Of a DNA stretch of 52,309 nucleotides, positions 44,189 to 52,232 are shown piece by piece. Origin of the DNA: an uncultured bacterium (GTDB lineage Bacteria > Bacillota > Clostridia > Peptostreptococcales > Anaerovoracaceae); contig CAJMLL010000017.1 of assembly GCA_905214225.1 (NCBI GenBank), forward strand, positions 1-52,309, in the 5' to 3' direction. The position numbers were made by a program, and so were the translations under genes. Below the pieces are notes generated by a model. The model was not told the origin of the DNA. It ran no database searches and worked only from the letters and a program-made list of their open reading frames with translations. The first letter of the stretch is position 1. Every line of letters begins with the position of its first letter.

Positions 44189-44725
44189 AAAAACCTCCTG
44201 AAAATGATAATCTGAAAGTATTCTAGCAGATGCCGCCATGCACAGCAAGCGGGAGCAGCCGGGGGCGCCCTGGAAAGCCAATCTGCAGTGACAGCTCGGA
44301 CAAACAGATGTAATCTGCGAAGGGAGTAAATAATTACCCACTTTTGTGCTGATTTCTGCGCCCACTCAAGTCAGAGTCCGGCGTTTTGTGATAAGTATGT
44401 GATGAAATTTACGGAAGTTCGGCAAAAAGTAAAATAATCAAGATTATGACGAACCGGAAAAATACGGGGCCAAGTACAATGAATAAACATAATGTTTATC
44501 GTATGAATTTCCATTTGATAAAAACGGCAGTGGTTTACTATGAATACAATTGACGGGAACGCAGCTAATAATTACGATTAAAAAAGCTGGTGATGCGTGT
44601 TAAAATATACCCATAACAGTAGAAACAACTGCTGAACCGGAACTGGCCAGTATGGAAAATTCGGCACAGCGGCAGTCAGTGAATATATGTGATGATTAGA
44701 ATCATGAAAAGAAGGAGAGAACAGC
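44189..44725. other. Long intergenic region with a 17-bp palindrome
   Basis: No gene is recognised in these 537 bp. ATAAACATAATGTTTAT (44483-44499) is a perfect palindrome with one central base, 230 bp before the URO-D gene. The stretch around 44325-44385 (TACCCACTTTTGTGC, then CGCCCACTCAAGTC) has the look of an insertion sequence end, but no transposase part is present. Confidence 0.45.
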
Positions 44726-45595
44726 ATGCAGAAAATCAGGAACTATAAATGCAATTATTCCAATTCCGTAGGAATCAGTCCGGAAGTAACGGACGGTCTG
44801 GATCTGGATTTTCCGGATGCCTACAAGCATCGGGAGACGATGGCGGTCTTGGCGAAAGCAGTCAAAGAACACGATCATGCGGGATTCTGTCTTTTGCCGT
44901 TCTGCCGGACGGTGGAAATTGAGGCAATGGGCGCAGCCATTAATTACGGAAATGCGGTAACGGGGCCGCGCGCGGCGGAGCCGATCTGTGATTCCATTGA
45001 TGATGTCATGAGGCTGCCGGATATCGATTTCTCAAAGGGTAGAATTCATGAAGTGCTGGAGGCCTGCAGAATTCTTACAGATGAGGGTGAGCATGTATGT
45101 CTGGAAATTACCGGTCCATGGACGCAGCTGACTTCCATGATGGATGCAGGCAAGGTGTTCAGAGCTGCCCGCAAGCAGAAAGAGGATCTGGTTAAAGCCA
45201 TGACGAAACTTGAAGATCAGCTGATTAAATATGTAGAAGAAGCGAAAAAATACGGAGTGGAAATCATTACACTTTCCGATTCGGCAGGAGCGGTGGACAT
45301 TCTGGGGCCGCGCATGACGGCGCAGTCCGCGGAGGATATCCTCTATCCATTTATGAAGAGACTGGAAGAACACATCGACGATTCCCTGATCGTACAAGTC
45401 TGCCCAAAGCTGGCTCTTGCCCTGCTGGATACCAGATTTGCGGAGACCCGCGTGCATGATTTCGGCGGTTCCGTGGACTTTCTGGAAGCGATGTTGAAAA
45501 TGCGTGGAAAGGTAAAGTTTGCCGGCCAGGTCTGCATTAAGAATATCGGCGTTACGATTGCAAATGGACAGTTCCAGGAACTGGTCCTGAAATAG
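44726..45595 (+). CDS. URO-D family (methylcobamide:CoM methyltransferase-like) protein
   Basis: A 289-residue TIM-barrel protein of the uroporphyrinogen decarboxylase superfamily, in the branch with methyltransferases such as MtbA/CmuA rather than heme HemE. GFCLLPFCRTVEIEAMG, LEITGPWTQLTSMMD and IITLSDSAGAVDILGP are typical; the final VCIKNIGVTIANG replaces the zinc CxH-x-C end of MtbA with one cysteine, so zinc binding is uncertain. No corrinoid protein lies nearby. AGAAGGAGAG precedes the start. First gene of a three-gene unit. Confidence 0.8.
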   Translation: MQKIRNYKCNYSNSVGISPEVTDGLDLDFPDAYKHRETMAVLAKAVKEHDHAGFCLLPFCRTVEIEAMGAAINYGNAVTGPRAAEPICDSIDDVMRLPDIDFSKGRIHEVLEACRILTDEGEHVCLEITGPWTQLTSMMDAGKVFRAARKQKEDLVKAMTKLEDQLIKYVEEAKKYGVEIITLSDSAGAVDILGPRMTAQSAEDILYPFMKRLEEHIDDSLIVQVCPKLALALLDTRFAETRVHDFGGSVDFLEAMLKMRGKVKFAGQVCIKNIGVTIANGQFQELVLK

Positions 45596-45609
45596 GAAGG
45601 AAATGATTC

Positions 45610-46374
45610 ATGAAAAAACCGTCCCTTAACCAGACTATGGTGATCCTGCTTGCTGTGGGAGCCTGCGTCTATGCTCTTCAGATTCTGGTTTTCCATGATC
45701 CGCACACGACATTTTTCTATCTGATGCAGGATCTCGCGTTTATGCCGATTACCATCGCCGTTGCAACGCTCATGGTCGGAGAGGTCATGAACCGGAATGA
45801 GCATCGCCAGCAGATCGCGAAAACCAGAATGCTGACCAGTTCGTTCTTTACGGAAATGGGAGAAAAGCTGATGCTGATCCTGCTGCAGTCCATGTCGAAG
45901 GGCTGCAGTCTGACGGAGTTTACCAGCACAACAATGGAGTGTGACGCCGATGTCAGACGTCTGCAGGAACACATCAAACAGATCGATTTTTCCGTGAATA
46001 TTACGGAAGATGCCTATAATCAGTGCAGGGAGCTGATCCTGAGCCACCAGACCCCGCTTCTGGTTCTGGCATCCAATCCGATGCTGATGGAACACGAGCA
46101 GTTTACCGACCTGCTCTGGGGAATTTTCCATCTGATCGATGAATTCAGACTCCGGGGCGAGTGGAAAGATATTCCGGCTGAAGCCAGAGGCCATCTGGAA
46201 GATGATTTTTCCCAGGTTCTCCAGAGTCTTATGGTGAACTGGGTAAGCAACGCGCGCTATCTGCGCACAACTTATCCGAACTATTATGCTGCGGCAAGAG
46301 ATTCTTACCGCCATATGGATGAAGAGCGGGAGCAGGAGAAAGGAGACCATAATGCCCAGACGACCGAAAATTAA
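45610..46374 (+). CDS. Two-span membrane protein, unknown function
   Basis: A 254-residue protein with two hydrophobic spans at the N-terminus (MVILLAVGACVYALQILVF and IAVATLMVGEVMN) followed by ~190 residues that are mostly helical and cytosolic, with charged helices and a His-rich acidic tail (MDEEREQEKGDH). No family was recognised, though similar proteins occur in Clostridia next to URO-D genes by impression only. It starts 14 bp after the URO-D gene and overlaps the next gene by 23 bp. Confidence 0.7.
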   Translation: MKKPSLNQTMVILLAVGACVYALQILVFHDPHTTFFYLMQDLAFMPITIAVATLMVGEVMNRNEHRQQIAKTRMLTSSFFTEMGEKLMLILLQSMSKGCSLTEFTSTTMECDADVRRLQEHIKQIDFSVNITEDAYNQCRELILSHQTPLLVLASNPMLMEHEQFTDLLWGIFHLIDEFRLRGEWKDIPAEARGHLEDDFSQVLQSLMVNWVSNARYLRTTYPNYYAAARDSYRHMDEEREQEKGDHNAQTTEN

Positions 46375-46618
46375 AATTACCGTTACCGACCACAGGGGAA
46401 AGCTGGGCTGCCACCGCGGTCACCACGTCGGAGAAGTGTTCGATTTTGATGAAGACCGCGGAAAGATCTGCCCGATGGCGATGCACTGCGCATTCCCCTA
46501 CATCGACATTCTCCGCTATGGCGGAAACATCCCGGGTCAGCCAGAGGGAACAGCGGAATTCTGCTGCTCCGATGCCGACACAATTATGGTTTTTAAAGCA
46601 GAAATCACAGAGAAGTAA
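46352..46618 (+). CDS. TIGR04076 family protein
   Basis: An 88-residue protein with the family pattern: GCHRGHHVGEVFDF, GKICPMAMHCAFPYIDILRYGG and a terminal CC pair in EFCCSDAD. The conserved cysteines suggest a metal or cofactor site. Function unknown; members are found beside URO-D methyltransferases and other corrinoid-linked genes. GAAAGGAGACC precedes ATG 46352, which lies inside the 3' end of the previous gene, so translation is coupled. Confidence 0.82.
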   Translation: MPRRPKIKITVTDHRGKLGCHRGHHVGEVFDFDEDRGKICPMAMHCAFPYIDILRYGGNIPGQPEGTAEFCCSDADTIMVFKAEITEK

Positions 46619-46722
46619 ATTTTCAGGGGCCGCGGCATGGGAAATTTCCCGTGTTTCGGCCTCTTGCCGTTTTGCCTTTGTCCCCCGGTTGTGTATAATG
46701 AAGGCATGGAGGAGATGAGAAC

Positions 46723-48063
46723 ATGATGAATCATCATAGAGGCGCACGCGCAGTGGCGATTCTGCTGACCCTGTCGTCGGCGCTGTTTATGTCGGCCCCG
46801 GCCTATGCGGCAGATACAGCGGCAAAAAGTACCGGTGCGGCGGTGAAAATCAGCAGAAGCGTGTTCAAAACTACGAAAACGACAAAGAAAACGAGTAAGA
46901 AATCGACAAAGAAGACCTCAAAAAAGACGAAAAATAAGAAACCGGCAAAGAAAAAGGCAAGAAAACAAACCGGAAAGACGAATAAGGCTGTAAAGAAGAG
47001 TACGGGAAACGGACTGAAGGATTACAATGGTAAATATTACACGGGTGATTCCGACGGGTTTGTCTGCATCGGAAAATCCATGTATGCGCAGTTTTCCAGC
47101 ATTGATCATTCACTGGCCAGCGGGACATACGATGTCCGGAAGCTCCGCCTGACGCGCTGGAAGTGGATCGATGGAAAGCTTACTCTTCTGGATGACACAA
47201 AAAAAGTTCCCGCGTTTTCCAATCTCAGATTCCGCCATCCGAATGACCTGACAACGGATGGAAAGAATCTGTATATCGCGGACGTATCCAAACGGATCTG
47301 GAAAGTAAATGCAAAGAAAGTGTTCTACGGCGCAATTCCTAAGGAAATTGACATGAATACACCGGATAAGATGCGGATCAGCAGCATTAGCTATGATAAA
47401 TCCAGCAAAACCTTCCTGATCTGCAAAACCGCGGATAAGAGCGACACAATCCAGAAACAGCCGGACGGAGATGCCATCGACTTGGGAGATTTCACCTATT
47501 ATGTCTGCAAGGAACAGGATAACGCGGACGGTACTTCAGAAATGGTGCCGTACAACGGGAAGACGTTTTTTGATGACACGAACAGCTTTACGCTCAGTTT
47601 CCGCGTAGACAAGCCGAGTCAGTATCTCAGCGATCTGGTAGGAAACGAGAAGTATCTTTCGATTTACCAGTCCGGTGCCTATTATGAGAACGGAACACTG
47701 TATTCCGGACTCTGCATCAAGAGGCTGGATGATGACAACAGCGGGCATTCCACAGCTATCAACGCCAGCGTTATTATGTCGACGGCAGGCGTTGCCATCG
47801 GACCGGACAGCATCATCTTCAATCCGGTGCAGGAATGCACGGCTTTGAGAGATCCGAATGCAAAGGCCAAAGTAAAGAAGTCTTTTGAGCTGGAGGGCCT
47901 CTGTAAATACTACGGGTCATCCTCGAAAGGCGCAATGTACGGAATCGTAAGAGAAAAGGAAAATACAAACGGCGGTCCGGGTGTCCGCAATAACATTTAT
48001 GACTTTTCCAGCGGCAGCGGCATGAAATACCGCGCGGTATCGAAACCGACACAGGATAAATAA
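46723..48063 (+). CDS. Secreted protein with Lys/Thr-rich linker
   Basis: A 446-residue exported protein. Residues 1-28 form a signal peptide (RAVAILLTLSSALFMSAPAYA-A). Residues ~45-90 are a low-complexity Lys/Thr/Ser tract (TKKTSKKSTKKTSKKTKNKK) that could bind anionic wall polymers. The remaining ~350 residues look like a beta-propeller-like or DUF-type domain with repeated strands (LRFRHPNDLTTDGKNLYIADVSK). No enzyme motif is seen. GGAGGAGATGAG precedes the start. Function unknown. Confidence 0.75.
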   Translation: MMNHHRGARAVAILLTLSSALFMSAPAYAADTAAKSTGAAVKISRSVFKTTKTTKKTSKKSTKKTSKKTKNKKPAKKKARKQTGKTNKAVKKSTGNGLKDYNGKYYTGDSDGFVCIGKSMYAQFSSIDHSLASGTYDVRKLRLTRWKWIDGKLTLLDDTKKVPAFSNLRFRHPNDLTTDGKNLYIADVSKRIWKVNAKKVFYGAIPKEIDMNTPDKMRISSISYDKSSKTFLICKTADKSDTIQKQPDGDAIDLGDFTYYVCKEQDNADGTSEMVPYNGKTFFDDTNSFTLSFRVDKPSQYLSDLVGNEKYLSIYQSGAYYENGTLYSGLCIKRLDDDNSGHSTAINASVIMSTAGVAIGPDSIIFNPVQECTALRDPNAKAKVKKSFELEGLCKYYGSSSKGAMYGIVREKENTNGGPGVRNNIYDFSSGSGMKYRAVSKPTQDK

Positions 48064-48155
48064 TGTCCGGGGAACAACTCCCGGGCAACGCAGAAAATGT
48101 ATGCCCGGGGAAGCTGCTTCAGGGAGCAGAGATTGAGAAATACAGAGGGAATAAA

Positions 48156-48349
48156 TTGATCACAATCAGGGATGCAGAAATTCAGGATGCGTCCCGCATT
48201 CTGGAAATATCGGCACATTCCATCACTGCGGCAGCAAGTTCGGTCGCTGGTACGACACGATCTGGATGGAGAAGATGATCGGGGATCCGGCCAGGGCTGA
48301 AGAAAAGCCGGATCCGCTGATTCCATACCCGGAGCTGAAGAGAGGAACA
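48156..48349 (+). pseudogene. Phosphinothricin-acetyltransferase-like GNAT, internally deleted
   Basis: From TTG 48156 the frame gives LITIRDAEIQDASRILEI, the GNAT N-terminus. A different frame then gives GSKFGRWYDTIWMEKMIG, the C-terminal end of PAT-type acetyltransferases. The acetyl-CoA binding centre (Q/RxxGxG/A) is missing, about 110 residues. It lies just before the second VOC gene and probably was its operon partner. A G/C-rich hairpin (48080-48109) precedes it without T-run. Confidence 0.75.
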
Positions 48350-48373
48350 GAAAGAAAGGAAGGACAAAATCTT

Positions 48374-48781
48374 ATGAACAAGGAAGAAAAATTAATTACT
48401 GGCATTCACCACGCTGCACTGCGCTGCTGTGGAGAAGAGGAAATGAATAAGGCTGTAGCATTCTACACCGATGTTCTGGGCCTGACCGTCAAGCGCCGCT
48501 GGGGAAGCGGAACAGAGAGCGGCTGCATGGTTGACGCCGGAAACGGCCTGATCGAGTTTTTCGCAGATGCCGAGCCGGGAAGAAAGGTCGGACCGGTGGA
48601 TCATTTTGCGCTGGCAACGGATCAGGTCGATGCCTGCGTGGAAGCTGTACGCAAGGCCGGATTCCCAGTTACCATGGAGCCGAAGGACCTTGTCATCGCC
48701 AGCAATCCGCCGTTTCCGGTCCGGATTGCCTTCGTAGAAGGCGCGGCAGGAGAGTCTATCGAGCTGTTCTGCGAAAAATAA
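48374..48781 (+). CDS. VOC (glyoxalase/bleomycin resistance) family protein, copy 2
   Basis: A 135-residue VOC fold protein closely similar along its whole length to that at 24876-25280: both share HHAALRCCG, DVLGL, RRWG, FADAEPGRK, AGFPV, EPKD and EGAAGESIE. Metal positions are kept. AAAGGAAGGAC precedes ATG 48374. Paralogous duplication is clear; separate substrates are possible. Confidence 0.87.
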   Translation: MNKEEKLITGIHHAALRCCGEEEMNKAVAFYTDVLGLTVKRRWGSGTESGCMVDAGNGLIEFFADAEPGRKVGPVDHFALATDQVDACVEAVRKAGFPVTMEPKDLVIASNPPFPVRIAFVEGAAGESIELFCEK

Positions 48782-48956
48782 TTCCCGGAGGTCCTGTAAG
48801 AATCAGTGCGGTAACCATTGCATGAAACAGGCGCCGGCTTCCGGAAAGAATCTGCGCATTGGATTTTGTCCCATAAGAGGCAGGAATAAAAACGGAGCAG
48901 GTAATTAGAATTGCAGAAAAAACAATGCAGCATATCCGTCTGAAATGGAAAGTCAT
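48756..48956 (-). CDS. Possible small exported peptide
   Basis: A 66-residue frame on the minus strand with a lipoprotein/signal-like N-terminus (FHFRRICCIVFSAILITCSVF) and GAGGAG 8 bases before ATG 48956; TATACT-like bases lie about 45 bp upstream. The 3' end overlaps the VOC gene by 26 bp. It may be a real short secreted peptide or a degraded gene. No homologue recognised. Confidence 0.35.
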   Translation of the reverse strand: MTFHFRRICCIVFSAILITCSVFIPASYGTKSNAQILSGSRRLFHAMVTALILTGPPGIIFRRTAR

Positions 48957-49043
48957 AATGTCTGCTCCTCAGATTGGTTTGTTGTATCAGGCAGTTTAAG
49001 TATAACACAGACAGAAAAATACGTGCAGAAAGAAGGAGTGGAG

Positions 49044-49649
49044 ATGAAGCGAATCTGCTGTCTGAAGGGCAGCCCGCGAAAGAAAGGAAATACCAATACG
49101 CTGACGAAAATCGTCACGGACAGGTTGAGAAATGAAGGCGTTGGAATCGATGAGTTTACGCTTTATGACATGGATATTAAGGGCTGTCTGGCCTGCCGCT
49201 GGTGTCAGAAGGACTGGACGCAGGTCCGCTGCATTCAGAAGGACGACATGCAGAAAATCTACGATTCCATCATGAACAGCGATCTGCTGCTCTTGTCCAC
49301 ACCGATCTATCTCTGGTACTGCACGGCGCCGATGAAGGCGGCTCTTGACCGGACGGCGTATGCGCTGAACATGTATTACGGCGGCGACATCGGACCGTCA
49401 CTGTGGGCGGGAAAATCCGTTGCAATTATTTCCAGCTGTGGCTATCCGGTGGAGAAGGGCGCAGACCTGTTTGAAGAAGGCGTAAAGCGCCTCTGTAAAC
49501 ATTCCCGGCTGACCTACCGCGGCATGCTCTGCGAGCGGCATAAGAACCTGCAGCTGCCCTTTATGGACGAAGAGAAGCAGGAGCATGCGGAGAAATTTGC
49601 AGATCAGATCCTGGGATGGCTGGGCAAAAAAGAACTGGACAAGGAGTAA
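49044..49649 (+). CDS. Flavodoxin-fold NAD(P)H-dependent FMN reductase (iron-sulfur flavoprotein-like)
   Basis: A 201-residue protein. The FMN phosphate loop is KGSPRKKGNTNTL at the start; GCLACRWCQK (~residues 49-58) is the cysteine motif of the iron-sulfur-flavoprotein-like branch, here with two close cysteines; STPIYLWYCTAPMKAALDRT is the flavin-ring loop. Likely a two-electron reductase of quinones or other small oxidants. The start at 49044 follows GAAGGAGTGG. Confidence 0.88.
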   Translation: MKRICCLKGSPRKKGNTNTLTKIVTDRLRNEGVGIDEFTLYDMDIKGCLACRWCQKDWTQVRCIQKDDMQKIYDSIMNSDLLLLSTPIYLWYCTAPMKAALDRTAYALNMYYGGDIGPSLWAGKSVAIISSCGYPVEKGADLFEEGVKRLCKHSRLTYRGMLCERHKNLQLPFMDEEKQEHAEKFADQILGWLGKKELDKE

Positions 49650-49800
49650 GCCGGTCGGTGTTTCTGCCCGCCCTAATGGTCATTGCAAGTGGTCGTTCAT
49701 CCATGTTTAACGAGATGCCTGCGGCCCGGACAGCATGCAAAACTAGAGCGTTGACCTCTTTTCGGATAGGGATTCCCGATTGATAATAATTCAGAAACGT

Positions 49801-49868
49801 AAAAAACAGACGGAACTGATCTGTACAGCTGATTCTGTGCATTGAGAATTCCGTCTGTTTTTAATTTT
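49801..49868. terminator. Bidirectional terminator
   Basis: AAAAACAGACGGAA pairs with TTCCGTCTGTTTTT across about 34 nt, with T-runs on the plus strand and A-run at the other edge. It separates the convergent flavodoxin-like and DUF1805 genes. The remaining 49650-49932 holds nothing else. Confidence 0.75.
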
Positions 49869-49932
49869 TTTTCGAGTCCATGCGGACGTAATTTACCGTA
49901 AATAAATTTTGTAAACCTTTCTGTTCCGAGGC

Positions 49933-50235
49933 TTACTTATTCAGAACTGCAGCAGCCTCTGCTCCGGTCATGCCTTCCTTGACGCCGGCTTCCTTTGCCG
50001 CTGTCGTCATGCCCTTGATCGGATTTTCCAGAACAGCCTTGAAGTCAGCTCCGCCCACCAGAACGGCTGCATCGCCGAATTTCTCCGCTGCGTCGATGTT
50101 CAGGTATCCGCACATCAGATAGCCGGCCTTGCACTGAACGACGATCATATTCGGATGACCTTCTCCGCCCGGAGCGCACAGCATAACTCCCTGAGCACTA
50201 GTTCCTTTTACATTCAGCTGTTCAATCTGCATCAT
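49933..50235 (-). CDS. YunC/DUF1805 family protein
   Basis: A 100-residue cytosolic protein: KAGYLMCGYLNIDAAEKFGDAAVLVGGADF is the YunC core. Function unknown; found widely in Firmicutes and archaea. GGGGAGG precedes ATG 50235 (or the next codon, ATG 50232). The last ~25 residues (AAKEAGVKEGMTGAEAAAVLN) are alanine-rich. Confidence 0.87.
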   Translation of the reverse strand: MMQIEQLNVKGTSAQGVMLCAPGGEGHPNMIVVQCKAGYLMCGYLNIDAAEKFGDAAVLVGGADFKAVLENPIKGMTTAAKEAGVKEGMTGAEAAAVLNK

Positions 50236-50334
50236 AATAATTCCTCCCCATAAAGTATTATTTATTGTTAATTGTGTTTCAATTCCGCTATTAGTATAAC
50301 ATACTCTGGGCGTTTTGGATGAAAAGTTGATGGT

Positions 50335-50750
50335 TTATGCGGTGAGGCGCTTCAGAATCCGGATGTATTCTGAAGTCAGTGCGGAAGGACGGATCTCTTT
50401 CGGTAGGATGTATCCCAGCTGCATGTAATCATCGACCTTCAAGGGGCGGGCCATGATGTTCGGCCCGTTCAGTTCCTCGCTGATGATTCCGCTGCAGATG
50501 GTGTAACCGTTGAGTCCGATCAGCATGTTAAACAGGGTAGCCCGGTCACAGACTACCAGATCCTTATCACAGTCTTCCGTGCTGAGAATTTCTTCTGAAA
50601 AATAAAAGGCGTTGTGGCTGCCCTGTTCATAAGAAAGCCTCGGATATGGCTTCAGATCTTCGAGTGTAAGTTCCTCCTTTGCTACAAGGGGATTATCCTT
50701 CCCGATAAATACATGAGGGGAAGCCCGGAACAGGCAATTGTTAGAAGAGG
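50335..50750 (-). pseudogene. LysR-type regulator, 3' fragment
   Basis: The minus-strand frame reads SPHVFIGKDNPLVAKEELTL, LSYEQGSHNAFYFSEEIL, CDRATLFNMLIGLNGYTICSG and ends at TAA-type stop 50335: the second half of a LysR substrate-binding domain. The HTH and first ligand-binding half are missing. The homology stops at about 50750, where the ribosome site of the opuCB-like gene begins, marking a deletion junction. Confidence 0.75.
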
Positions 50751-50759
50751 AGAGTAGTC

Positions 50760-51317
50760 ATGCAGCAGTCATTATCCCTTCTGGTCAGTAAATGGAGTTT
50801 CTTTCAGGAACTTCTGATCCAGCATATTGAAATTTCACTGATTGCCATTGTCGTTGCCATTGTGGTCGGCGGAATTTCCGGAGTCCTGATCAGTGAATAT
50901 CAGAAAGCAGCCAAACCGACTCTGTCTGTCATCAATTTTCTCTATACCATCCCATCGATTTCTATGCTGGGTTTCCTGATTCCTTTTTCCGGAATCGGTA
51001 ATACAACCGCAATTATCGCGCTGATCATCTACGCACTTCTTCCGATGGTCCGCAGCACCTATACAGGAATCACCAGTGTAGATCTGGCGATCATTGAAGC
51101 AGCGAAGGGAATGGGCAGCACCTGCGGGCAGATCCTGAGAAAGGTGCAGATTCCGCTGGCTATGCCGGTGATTATGTCCGGCATCCGCAGCATGGCGACC
51201 ATGACCATTGCCCTGGCCGGAATTGCCTCCTTTATCGGATCTGCCCTTCGCCTGAATTACAACGTTTTCTCAGAAGATGTCACGCTTTTGTCACATTTTC
51301 CCGCTTTTTTGTCCTGA
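50760..51317 (+). pseudogene. opuCB: OpuCB-type glycine betaine/choline ABC permease, cut by an integrative element
   Basis: A membrane permease with five to six spans: IEISLIAIVVAIVVGGISGVLIS, FLYTIPSISMLGFLIPFSG and the EAA loop VDLAIIEAAKGMGST, then ALAGIASFIG. Intact relatives are slightly longer and go on GAGGLGxxIxxG; here the match ends at about 51239 and the frame runs on for 26 codons into the antisense of the integrase gene. The ATPase and binding-protein genes usual in opuC operons are absent here. GAGGAGAG precedes the start. Confidence 0.8.
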
Positions 51318-52225
51318 AAGCTATCTATTAGATCCTTCGCTTTTTCCAGGGATTCCGCCGATCGGTGAGTGTAGATTTTCGAGGTTATTGATATGTTAGC
51401 GTGGCCCATTAAGTCACGTGCAATGTTGATAGGCACTCCCGCGGCCTCTAGGTCTGTACAGTAGGTGTGCCGCAGGTCATACATGACAAGATCCGGGGCA
51501 ACAGGGCCCAGCTTTTTCATGTTTGATTTGAAATCCGCCCACTCCCTCTTCACTGTGTTCTGTGTGTATCTTGCCGGCCCATGCACCCCTTGATGTACTA
51601 CCGCTGGTTCGTACGGTTTTAGATCAAGGTTCTGCAAATCCGGAAGGAGGACATCTGGAATTGGAACATCCCTGTTTCCGGCAGCGCTCTTCGGAACTCC
51701 GATCGTGCCATCCGACTTTATGGACTGCCGCACGCGAATCATGCGATGGGCAAGATCAATGTGTCGTCCATCCAGAGCGGCAACCTCCATTGTTCTCAGC
51801 CCGCAGTACAGCATGATCTTAACGTACAGGCCCAGCGGGTGATGACTCGCAACTTCTAGAATCATTCTGCGTTCCCCATCTGTGATACGTCGTCTGTGCA
51901 CGGCGGCCCTACACTTAGGCAAACGGATGTCAAAGACAGGGTTCTTCACGATAACCCCCGCCCAGGAAGCCGTCCTGAAAAATCGGAACAATACTTGTAC
52001 TGTTTTCTTAACCGTTTCCTCAGAATATTTTGACATCGTATTAATGTACATCTGTATATCTCTCTGTGTAACCCGATCCATCCGCTGGTTGCCGGACCAG
52101 GCGGCAAAGCGGGATATAGCTAGTTCATATCTTTTCTGCGTTTTGCGTGAAACAGAGCTTTCGTAGGTGTCAACCCACCCCTCAAGCCACTGGCTAACTG
52201 TCTTAGGCGACTCTATCATTTGCAC
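51257..52225 (-). CDS. int: Tyrosine recombinase/integrase
   Basis: A 322-residue phage-type integrase. Residues ~8-90 form the core-binding SAM-like domain (TVSQWLEGWVDTYESSVSRKTQKRYE). The catalytic domain shows R in YCGLRTMEVAAL, K region near SIKSDGT, H-x-x-R as DLRHTYCTDLEAAG, and GHANISITSKIYTH with the catalytic tyrosine in IYTH. It should be active. The start is GTG 52225 or ATG 52219; no strong ribosome site. It closes at TAA in the host permease junction. Confidence 0.92.
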   Translation of the reverse strand: MQMIESPKTVSQWLEGWVDTYESSVSRKTQKRYELAISRFAAWSGNQRMDRVTQRDIQMYINTMSKYSEETVKKTVQVLFRFFRTASWAGVIVKNPVFDIRLPKCRAAVHRRRITDGERRMILEVASHHPLGLYVKIMLYCGLRTMEVAALDGRHIDLAHRMIRVRQSIKSDGTIGVPKSAAGNRDVPIPDVLLPDLQNLDLKPYEPAVVHQGVHGPARYTQNTVKREWADFKSNMKKLGPVAPDLVMYDLRHTYCTDLEAAGVPINIARDLMGHANISITSKIYTHRSAESLEKAKDLIDSFQDKKAGKCDKSVTSSEKTL

Positions 52226-52232
52226 GTGCTCT

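Noticed and set aside
44325..44385. IS21-like end sequence (TACCCACTTTTGTGC)
   Set aside because: No transposase remnant or second end; kept only as a remark on the intergenic region.
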